64,000 nucleotides of DNA from F23-B02 sp963625685 (lineage in GTDB: Bacteria; Bacillota; Clostridia; Oscillospirales; Oscillospiraceae), in NCBI GenBank assembly GCA_963625685.1, contig CAVFTR010000002.1, positions 116,938 through 180,937 on the forward strand, given 5' to 3'. A program made the position numbers and the translations under genes. Numbering within the stretch: the stretch's first letter is position 1; each line of letters opens with the position of its first letter. Below the pieces are notes generated by a model that saw nothing but the letters and a program-made list of their open reading frames with translations, made no database searches and had not been told where the DNA came from. This document shows positions 57,313-64,000 of the stretch, one piece after another.

Positions 57313-60300
57313 ATGAAAAACAGCGTTAAAAGAGTGCTGAGCATGTTTCTGTGCCTGACCATGGTCCTGGGGCTTTTCAGCTTTGCCCCTGCGGCCTCGG
57401 CCACGCCCGACAGCAGCGGCTATGAATGTACCGGCTCTGTCGAGCAGCTTTTAAAGGGCAGCAGCGACGCCGCGGCGGGGCAGAACTACCGTATCGTCAA
57501 CAACGACGATATCATAGCTCTCGCCGATTATGTCGCGGCCGGCAGAAACACCAGGGGCGTCACCTTCTATCTGAAGGCCGACGTCGATATGCGCCGCAAC
57601 ACATGGAACGGCATCGGCACCTCCGAGTACGCTTTCGAGGGCACGCTCGACGGCTGCGGCTATGCCGTCGTCGGCCTTAAGACATATCTGTTCAAAAACG
57701 CCGGAGCGAGCGCCGTAGTCATGAACCTCGGCGTTAACGGCGTTTCAAACGGCGCGGACGCGGCGGGCATCGCCTCGACCCTCTCCGGCAAGCTCGTAAA
57801 CTGCTGGAGCGCCGTGCGCGTAAACGGCACGGGCAATAACGGCGGCCTCGCGGCCATCGTAAACGGCGGCAGGATCATAAACTGCGCAAACTACGGCACG
57901 GTAAGCGGCAGCGGCAATGTCGGCGCGATCGCCGGCAAGGTCACGGGAGCGGAGATAAGCTGCGCGTACTACACCTATTACAGCGCCGACGAGGTCGTCG
58001 GCAGCCGCGACACGGCCAGCAGCATCGACAGCATGCGCTTTGCCTCAAGCCCCACGATGTGCCCGACAGAGACCGAAAAGACCGTCGGCGGCGTCACCAG
58101 CGACGACCTTCTGGCTCTGCTCAACGCCTGGGTCTCGGCCGACAGCGGCACGAGATGGCGCAAGTGGGTGTTCAACACCGACGCCGAAACTGTCGAGCGC
58201 GTCGGCGGCAAGTACCCGATGCTGGCCTATCCCGGCTACGTGTCGGAGTCGCCCGTATACAAGGACAGCGTGCCCATGTCGACGCTCTACGAATCCGGGA
58301 CCGACGCGCAGCCCGGCGTATGCTACAGCATAGGCGACGTGGAGGAGCTCGAGATGCTCGCAGGCTTCGTCAACTCCGGGCACAACACGGAGGGCGCGAC
58401 CTTCTTCCTCACCGCGGACCTCAGCATCGTGGCAAACGGCTCGTTTTACAAGGGCGAGAGCTGGGTGCCCATCGGCAGCAGCGAGCTCAACAGCTTCCGC
58501 GGCATATTCGACGGACAGGGCTATGTCATAAACGAGCTTATAATAAACGACGACGTCGACTGGGGCGGCCTGTTCGGCTGCGTAAACGGCGAGGACGCGG
58601 TCGTAAAGAACGTCGGCATCGGCGGCGGCGTGACGGCGAAGGACTATGCCGGCGGCGTCGTCGGCCTGCTCAGAGCGGGCACGATAGAAAACTGCTGGGT
58701 CAGCATGAACGTAAACGGCGATAAGGCGACAGGCGGCATCGCCGGCTACATGGACGCCGGGCGCATCTATAACTGCGCGGCGTACGGCACGGCGACGGAC
58801 AACCACAGATACGGCGGCATCGTCGGCCAGTCGACCGCGAACAGCACCGTGCAGTACTGCTATTACAGCGATGATAATTCCGACGTTTCCGGAACTCCGG
58901 ACACCGGCAGCTACGGGATAAACGTCTCCTTCAAGGCCTCCAGCGGCGAATACGATCTCACGAGAAGCGTCAATATAAGCGGACAGAAGACGCTCAAGCT
59001 GCTCAACGCCCTCAACTACTGGGTCGACACCCTCGGCAAGGGACAGGACCTGCGCCACTGGAAGCAGGATAAATCGGCAGCGAGCATAGCGCGCGTGCGC
59101 GGCAGCTTCCCGGTACACATCTACTTCAACGATTCAACCCCTCTTGAGTACATAAGCGAGAGCTCCGAGGATATAAACCGCACAGATAACCCGTATAACG
59201 TCATCTACAAGTGCACGGCCACCATGACCGAGCTTTATGACAGCAGATCCGACGCTCTGCCCGGCGGCAACTACAGCATATCCACCGCCGACGAGATGGG
59301 CCTGCTCTCAAAATACGTTCAGGAGGGCTACTCGACAAGAAAGGCAAACTTCTACCTGACGGACAATATAAACATAACGACCCAGGGCATAGACACCGAG
59401 GGAGCCGGCTGGGTCCCCATCGGAACGACGCTCAATAATCATCAGGGCATCTCCACCATCACCTACTTCCGCGGCAACTTCGACGGCTGCGGCTACACGG
59501 TGACGGGCCTTTACATCGTCTCCGACTTTATCGACATGGCGGGCCTGTTCGGCCAGTGCTGGGGCAGCACCATAAGAAACCTCGGCGTTGCCGGCGAGAT
59601 ACTCGGCGACGACGAGGTCGGCGGCATCGTCGGCCGTGCAAACGACTGCGTCATCGAAAACTGCTGGTCGTCCGTCATAATCCAGGCCTCCACCGAGGTC
59701 GGCGGCATCGTCGGCTACGCACACAACTCGACCATATCCAACTGCGGCGCATACGGCCCGCTTTACACCACGAGCGACGAGGGCGAGAAGTCCGGCTTTG
59801 TCGGAAGATCCAACGGCTCGACCTTCACAAACTGCTACTATCTCTACGGCCTGATCGACGCGTTTTATAATAAGACCGATAACGACAGCGTCTTTACCGA
59901 CTGTATGTACTTTAAGTACGACGCCGACGGCACGCAGAAGTGTACGCTCCAGAAGGCCATCACCGTCGACAGCTACACCGGCGACGATATGCTCGAGGCC
60001 TTCAACGCCTGGGTATATAAGCAGAATAACGAGCTGTACTGCTCGTGGCACCTCGCCTCCTCCGTCAACGAGATCCCCGGCGCCAACGGCTACTTCCCGG
60101 TGCTGGTAAATCCCAAGCAGAGCGGCACGGGGGCCGACGACGGCTACTGCGGCGACTATGAGGCGACAAACACCATGCGCGCTCTGTACAGCACCCGCTC
60201 CGACGGCGTGGAGGGCGGCTGCTACAGCATAAGCAATCTTGACGACCTCGTTGCGTTCAGAAAGTACGTCAACGAGGGCTACAAGACCAGCGGCATAATC

Positions 60301-62712
60301 TTCTTCATGACACACGACATCGACATGTCCGTCAGCTACTCGGCCGCCAGCGGCTCCTCATGGACGCCGGTCGGCACGGTCAAGGAGCCGTTCAAGGGCA
60401 TATTCGACGGCCAGGGCTACACGCTCAAATATCTTTACATAAACAGCAGCGCCGACGATCAGGGCTTCTTCGGCCAGGTGACGGGACTTAACGCCGTCAT
60501 CAAAAACCTCGGCATAAGCGGCTCTGTCACCTCCACCGGCGTAAACTCCGCGGCCATCTGCGCCGACTTCAACTTCGGCACGATCGCAAACTGCTGGTCC
60601 AGCTGCACGGTCGCCGGCGCGGCGAACTCCGGCGGCATCATCGGCGGCGGCAACATGGGCACGGTCGTGAACTGCACCAGCTACGGCGTCGTAAACGGCG
60701 CGTCGACCTATGGCGCGATAGCCGGCGCACCCGTCGGCACGCAGCTTAAATACTGCTACTATCTCTACGGCTCCTGCCAGAAGGGCTACCCGACCGACGG
60801 GGATTACAGCGTCATTTACCCCACGGTCCAGAGCTTCAACGGGACCGGCGCTGTCTGCATCCTCGCGGATTATGTAAACGTCGAGGGCACGCGCAGCAAA
60901 AACGCCTCGGCCGCGCTGAAGCTGTACGTCGACGCGCACCCGGAGGTCAACTACTGCTACTGGAGCATAGGCGACTCGGAGGAGTACTACCTCCAGGGCG
61001 TAACGGGCTTCCCGGTGCTCATCTCCGCGTCCGACACCAAGGGCGAGCACGACTACAAGCAGTATCAGGCGCAGTTCAAGGATAAAAAGTACTTCTCGGT
61101 CCTCAGCGCCCTGAAGGACGCGAACGCGGCAGAGGGCGGCGGCGAGGTCACGCTGCTTATAAACGCGCAGCTTAAAAACCGCGAGGATATCGCCTTTGAC
61201 GACGACGTCAGCATAAACACCGGCGACTTTACGCTCATCATCATGTCGAACGTCTCCGTCAGCAGCATGAATCAGCTGCTGGGCACCTTCGTCGTGAAAA
61301 ACGCGGGTCTCATAAACCTTGACGGCGACAGGCTCCTCTACTCGCACTCGAAGGCCGACGACTCGTGCAACAGCGCCTTCTATTCCAAGGAGAGCCTGAC
61401 GATACAGACGGTAAAGACCGACGACCCCGCGGCCTACGACCTGACGTTCTACAGCGGCGAGTTCATCGTCAACGCGGCGCTCGAGTCCGGAAATCCGCAC
61501 AAAATACCCGCCGGCAGCAAGCTGACCATCCGGGAGCGAGCAACGCTCAATGTCGAGAGCAACGCCCGCATAAGGACGACCGGCGGCGCGGAGATATACG
61601 ACTACGGCACGGTAAAGATAGGCAGCGCGACGCTCGAGCGCAACAAGGGCAGCCGCATGGTCGGCGTGCTCGAGGACAGAAGCGGCATGGTGAGCCTGCC
61701 GTTTATCTACTACGAAGGCTACCATCTGCGCGGCTGGATGGCAAACGAGGAGCTGTACGCTGCCGGCAGCAGCGTCGAGGTAAAGGAGGCCACGACCTTC
61801 ACCGCGACCTGGGCGATAGGCGAGAGGGCAGACCCCTATCCCGGCGACGACAGCTATACGGACGACGAGCCCGGCTACGAATACACGATAAACGTCGTTC
61901 AGTCCGAGGGCGGCACGATAAGCCCGGAGACCTGCAATGCCAAGCGCGGCGAGGCGCTCACCTTCACGGTACAGGCCTCGGAGGGCTATTACATAAAGAA
62001 CGTCCTCGTTGACGGAAAGAGCGTCACGCTCGACGACAAGAGCGCGTATCAGTTCATAAGCATCGGCGACGACCACAGCATCACCGCGCTGTTTGCAAGG
62101 TACATGAACAGCGACTACAACAGCTATATCAACAAGTTCAGCGACGTAAAATACAGCGACTGGTTCTACAATAACGTCCGCTTTGCGTACACGATGGGCC
62201 TCATGAACGGCACCGGCGGTACCAGGTTCTCGCCCGAGGACTCGACCACGAGGGCGCAGTTCATAACCGTACTGTGGCGCATGTCCGGCTCGCCGGTCAT
62301 TCCCGGCAGCGGATGCAGCTTCCGCGACGTTTCAGGCACGGGCTACTACTATGAGGCGGTCCGCTGGGGCGTTTCATACGGTATAATCAACGGCTACTCG
62401 GCCACGCAGTTCGGCCCCGAGGGCCAGATCACACGCGAGCAGCTTATAACGATGCTCTTCCGCTACGCGAAAAACTACGCGGGCGACGACGTGTCAAAGC
62501 ACGACACGACGAACATCCTCGGCTACTCCGACGTTCTGAAGATATCCCAGGGCATGACCCAGCCCTTCCAGTGGGGCATAGGCGCGGGCATCATAAACGG
62601 CACGAGCGACACGGCGCTCAGCCCGCAGGGCACGGCGACGCGCGCCCAGGTCGCGGCAATCCTCTCGCGCTACTGCAATCAGTTCGTGCTGAAGATACCT
62701 GTAATAATGTGA
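57313..62712 (+). CDS. Giant S-layer-anchored surface protein with four GLUG-type modules
   Basis: A 1,799-residue exported protein. Signal peptide residues 1-30 end in APAASA. Four homologous modules of about 290 residues follow, starting near residues 37, 320, 635 and 950. Each has a YSIxxxDE/LLxxFVxxGxxT strand, a WxPIG turn, FxGxFDGxGYxI and several GLUG-like turns (GGIVGYAHNSTISNCGAYGP). A beta-solenoid region near 1,250-1,500, an FTATW strand, and a bacterial repeat domain (YTINVVQSEGGTISPETCNA) come next. Three SLH domains (about 1,609, 1,668 and 1,737) close the protein and should anchor it to secondary cell-wall polymer. It may act in adhesion. Confidence 0.9.
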   Translation: MKNSVKRVLSMFLCLTMVLGLFSFAPAASATPDSSGYECTGSVEQLLKGSSDAAAGQNYRIVNNDDIIALADYVAAGRNTRGVTFYLKADVDMRRNTWNGIGTSEYAFEGTLDGCGYAVVGLKTYLFKNAGASAVVMNLGVNGVSNGADAAGIASTLSGKLVNCWSAVRVNGTGNNGGLAAIVNGGRIINCANYGTVSGSGNVGAIAGKVTGAEISCAYYTYYSADEVVGSRDTASSIDSMRFASSPTMCPTETEKTVGGVTSDDLLALLNAWVSADSGTRWRKWVFNTDAETVERVGGKYPMLAYPGYVSESPVYKDSVPMSTLYESGTDAQPGVCYSIGDVEELEMLAGFVNSGHNTEGATFFLTADLSIVANGSFYKGESWVPIGSSELNSFRGIFDGQGYVINELIINDDVDWGGLFGCVNGEDAVVKNVGIGGGVTAKDYAGGVVGLLRAGTIENCWVSMNVNGDKATGGIAGYMDAGRIYNCAAYGTATDNHRYGGIVGQSTANSTVQYCYYSDDNSDVSGTPDTGSYGINVSFKASSGEYDLTRSVNISGQKTLKLLNALNYWVDTLGKGQDLRHWKQDKSAASIARVRGSFPVHIYFNDSTPLEYISESSEDINRTDNPYNVIYKCTATMTELYDSRSDALPGGNYSISTADEMGLLSKYVQEGYSTRKANFYLTDNINITTQGIDTEGAGWVPIGTTLNNHQGISTITYFRGNFDGCGYTVTGLYIVSDFIDMAGLFGQCWGSTIRNLGVAGEILGDDEVGGIVGRANDCVIENCWSSVIIQASTEVGGIVGYAHNSTISNCGAYGPLYTTSDEGEKSGFVGRSNGSTFTNCYYLYGLIDAFYNKTDNDSVFTDCMYFKYDADGTQKCTLQKAITVDSYTGDDMLEAFNAWVYKQNNELYCSWHLASSVNEIPGANGYFPVLVNPKQSGTGADDGYCGDYEATNTMRALYSTRSDGVEGGCYSISNLDDLVAFRKYVNEGYKTSGIIFFMTHDIDMSVSYSAASGSSWTPVGTVKEPFKGIFDGQGYTLKYLYINSSADDQGFFGQVTGLNAVIKNLGISGSVTSTGVNSAAICADFNFGTIANCWSSCTVAGAANSGGIIGGGNMGTVVNCTSYGVVNGASTYGAIAGAPVGTQLKYCYYLYGSCQKGYPTDGDYSVIYPTVQSFNGTGAVCILADYVNVEGTRSKNASAALKLYVDAHPEVNYCYWSIGDSEEYYLQGVTGFPVLISASDTKGEHDYKQYQAQFKDKKYFSVLSALKDANAAEGGGEVTLLINAQLKNREDIAFDDDVSINTGDFTLIIMSNVSVSSMNQLLGTFVVKNAGLINLDGDRLLYSHSKADDSCNSAFYSKESLTIQTVKTDDPAAYDLTFYSGEFIVNAALESGNPHKIPAGSKLTIRERATLNVESNARIRTTGGAEIYDYGTVKIGSATLERNKGSRMVGVLEDRSGMVSLPFIYYEGYHLRGWMANEELYAAGSSVEVKEATTFTATWAIGERADPYPGDDSYTDDEPGYEYTINVVQSEGGTISPETCNAKRGEALTFTVQASEGYYIKNVLVDGKSVTLDDKSAYQFISIGDDHSITALFARYMNSDYNSYINKFSDVKYSDWFYNNVRFAYTMGLMNGTGGTRFSPEDSTTRAQFITVLWRMSGSPVIPGSGCSFRDVSGTGYYYEAVRWGVSYGIINGYSATQFGPEGQITREQLITMLFRYAKNYAGDDVSKHDTTNILGYSDVLKISQGMTQPFQWGIGAGIINGTSDTALSPQGTATRAQVAAILSRYCNQFVLKIPVIM

Positions 62713-62722
62713 GCTGTCAAAA

Positions 62723-62757
62723 TAAAAATCTCCCGTCCTCGGACGGGAGATTTTTTG
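62723..62757 (+). terminator. Terminator after the surface protein
   Basis: AAAAATCTCCCGTCC-TC-GGACGGGAGATTTTTT forms a strong hairpin. Confidence 0.92.
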
Positions 62758-62813
62758 CGCAAAAACGACTGTCAAAAGGTGTACATTTTTGCTGCCGGAG
62801 AGGGGGGATGAAT

Positions 62814-63146
62814 ATGTTTTGTACACATTGCGGCGCCGAAATAAATGATGAAGCCTTTATATGCGTGAAATGCGGATGCAAGGTCTATGAGAAAGCGCCC
62901 GACATAAAAGTCAAAAACGAAAGTGACGATACGATGAGCGTCGTCATAAAGGCGTTTTTGATATTCGGATGCATATCTCAGGGGTGGCTGCTCATTCCGC
63001 TGGCATGGTGTGTTCCTATTACAGTCAACATCTTTAATTGTATGAAAAACGGAACACCGATAAGTACAGGAATGAAAGTGTGTACTTTGATATTCGTAAA
63101 CTTAATTGCCGGTATATGTCTGCTTTGTATGGATGACAACGAGTAG
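62814..63146 (+). CDS. Zinc-ribbon membrane protein
   Basis: A protein of about 110 residues opening MFCTHCGAEINDEAFICVKC, a zinc ribbon with two CxxC pairs. Two hydrophobic helices follow (VIKAFLIFGCISQGWLLIPL and VCTLIFVNLIAGICLLCM). ATG 62808 overlaps the GGGGGG site, so ATG 62814 is preferred. Codon usage is less GC-rich than upstream genes. Such proteins are common in Clostridia with no known role; it forms a run with the next two genes. Confidence 0.75.
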   Translation: MFCTHCGAEINDEAFICVKCGCKVYEKAPDIKVKNESDDTMSVVIKAFLIFGCISQGWLLIPLAWCVPITVNIFNCMKNGTPISTGMKVCTLIFVNLIAGICLLCMDDNE

Positions 63147-63193
63147 GAGCTGTTCCGATTATCAGAAAGGGAAAATAGGAGAGTAGAGAAATT

Positions 63194-63694
63194 ATGAAGT
63201 ATTGTTCACATTGCGGGAAAGAAGCTGATGACGAAGCTGTTGTTTGCTTAAATTGCGGATGCAAAATTGAAGATAAGCAGAAAGCTACTGGCCCCGTGGG
63301 GCAGCTGCAAACAAATCGCAGCTTGCTGAAATTTATCCTTCTATCCATAATTACTTTCGGCATTTATGGCATCGTGGTGATGTCAAATGTCAGCTCTGAC
63401 ATAAATACGATCGCAAGCAGATACGACGGCAAAAAAACCATGCACTACTGTTTGGTGTTTTTCGTCTTTTCGTGGATGACATTAGGCATTGTCCCTCTTG
63501 TTTGGAATCATAGGATATCCAATAGAATCGGTGCTGAATTATTGCGGAGGGGCATCGACTACAAGTTTGGAGCAGGCACATTCTGGTTATGGAGCGTGCT
63601 GGGCGCACTGATAATCGTAGGTCCGTTTATCTATTGTCATAAGCTGCTGAAGGCCATGAACTTACTTTCAGAAGACTATAATGTGAACGGTTAA
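63194..63694 (+). CDS. Zinc-ribbon plus DUF4234 membrane protein
   Basis: A 166-residue protein. The zinc ribbon MKYCSHCGKEADDEAVVCLN is followed by a linker and a DUF4234 domain with about four helices (SLLKFILLSIITFGIYGIVV, YCLVFFVFSWMTLGIVPLVW, FWLWSVLGALIIVGPFIYCH). The same ribbon type opens the preceding protein, so both may be recruited by a shared partner. AAAGGGAAAATAGGAGAG lies upstream of ATG 63194. Base composition is again AT-richer than in the main genome. Confidence 0.88.
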   Translation: MKYCSHCGKEADDEAVVCLNCGCKIEDKQKATGPVGQLQTNRSLLKFILLSIITFGIYGIVVMSNVSSDINTIASRYDGKKTMHYCLVFFVFSWMTLGIVPLVWNHRISNRIGAELLRRGIDYKFGAGTFWLWSVLGALIIVGPFIYCHKLLKAMNLLSEDYNVNG

Positions 63695-63706
63695 GGAGGA
63701 ATAATC

Positions 63707-64000
63707 GTGAAAAAACTACTGACGATTTTATTGGTTATGGTGCTGGTGTTTTCCCTTACGGCTTGTGGAGGGAATGATACAAAAAACAAGGAACTGTCTG
63801 ACAACAGCAATACAGCGGAAACTGAGGTCAAACCAAACAGTGATTCCGAGACGCATGAAAATACAACATCTGTCGACGAAAAGGAACAAGACCTGGTCGA
63901 TGGTATGCGCCCCGAATTTAAGGAGGCAATGGACAGCTATGAAGAATTCTATGATAAATATTGCGACTTCATGAAGAAGTACGCAGAGGATCCGTCCGAC
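63707..64000 (+). CDS. Lipoprotein (DUF6591-like), cut by window end
   Basis: The first 98 codons are visible. From GTG 63707, 6-7 bases after AAGGAGG, the product starts KKLLTILLVMVLVFSLTACG, a lipoprotein signal with lipobox SLTAC. A Asn/Thr/Glu-rich linker and a helical segment (FKEAMDSYEEFYDKYCDFMK) follow, resembling DUF6591 lipoproteins. It closes the zinc-ribbon cluster by position, with no terminator between. The reading frame is open to the window edge. Confidence 0.82.
   Translation, partial: MKKLLTILLVMVLVFSLTACGGNDTKNKELSDNSNTAETEVKPNSDSETHENTTSVDEKEQDLVDGMRPEFKEAMDSYEEFYDKYCDFMKKYAEDPSD

Noticed and set aside
60358..62076. 572-codon minus-strand frame inside the SLH/GLUG gene
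   Set aside because: It is a shadow of the repetitive coding sequence, valine/arginine-rich without domains; the plus strand has signal peptide and SLH domains.

Overview
The window looks like chromosome of an anaerobic Gram-positive gut-type bacterium of class Clostridia, most likely an Oscillospirales/Ruminococcaceae-like lineage. That placement is inferred from gene content: RNase Y, S-layer-homology anchoring, an ECF transporter, an EFR1-type flavodoxin/ferredoxin, ferredoxin-nitroreductase fusions, DUF5685, formate-THF ligase, archaeal-type ProRS and larBEC. The DNA is GC-rich by eye, with AT-rich intergenic gaps, strong Shine-Dalgarno sites, GTG/TTG starts and many perfect hairpin terminators. 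No rRNA, prophage or CRISPR array is visible. Three tRNAs are present: Leu-TAG, Leu-TAA and Ala-GGC.

Layout. 1-6.4 kb: single metabolic or regulatory genes (partial YitT, LysR, TrmH-type methyltransferase, tautomerase, D-aminoacylase, panB, small alarmone synthetase). 6.4-13.5 kb: one regulated cassette of TetR, two half-size ABC exporters, and ECF S, T and double-A components. 13.5-16.1 kb: tRNA-Leu, DUF554, EamA and WYL genes. 16.2-23.5 kb: a divergent locus of an LxxG-repeat membrane protein, an unusual response regulator and a TetR facing an MMPL transporter that also carries LxxG repeats, with a long dyad in the shared promoter. 23.6-35.9 kb: fhs, TatD, phosphatase, proS, a HAAS-type membrane protein, rpiB, and two envelope proteins (DUF4015-like and a PMT glycosyltransferase). 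36-38.3 kb: rny behind a structured leader, followed by two tiny monocistronic genes (32 and 35 codons) that are clear paralogues.

38.4-44.6 kb: redox genes with divergent regulators (EFR1 ferrodoxin/TetR; ferredoxin-nitroreductase/ArsR-like), a MITE-like hairpin cluster, a scrambled moeA remnant joined to an IS1182-type transposase tail, tRNA-Leu and a P-loop ATPase. 44.6-47.8 kb: small membrane, J-domain and lipoprotein genes. 47.9-55.1 kb: housekeeping run (DUF177, rpmF, DUF512 radical SAM, der, PlsY-like, tRNA-Ala) and larBEC for the nickel-pincer cofactor. 55.1-62.7 kb: a two-component system divergent from a 1,799-residue GLUG/SLH surface protein. 62.8 kb to the end: less GC-rich zinc-ribbon membrane proteins and a truncated lipoprotein.

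Most novel items: the paired small proteins with an identical 12-nt box at their transcript starts (37.8-38.4 kb), the rny leader RNA, the MMPL/LxxG locus with a Glu-for-Asp response regulator, the exporter-plus-ECF cassette with tandem operators, and the tRNA-Ala 3'-end duplication. All calls come from reading the sequence; no database search was run.
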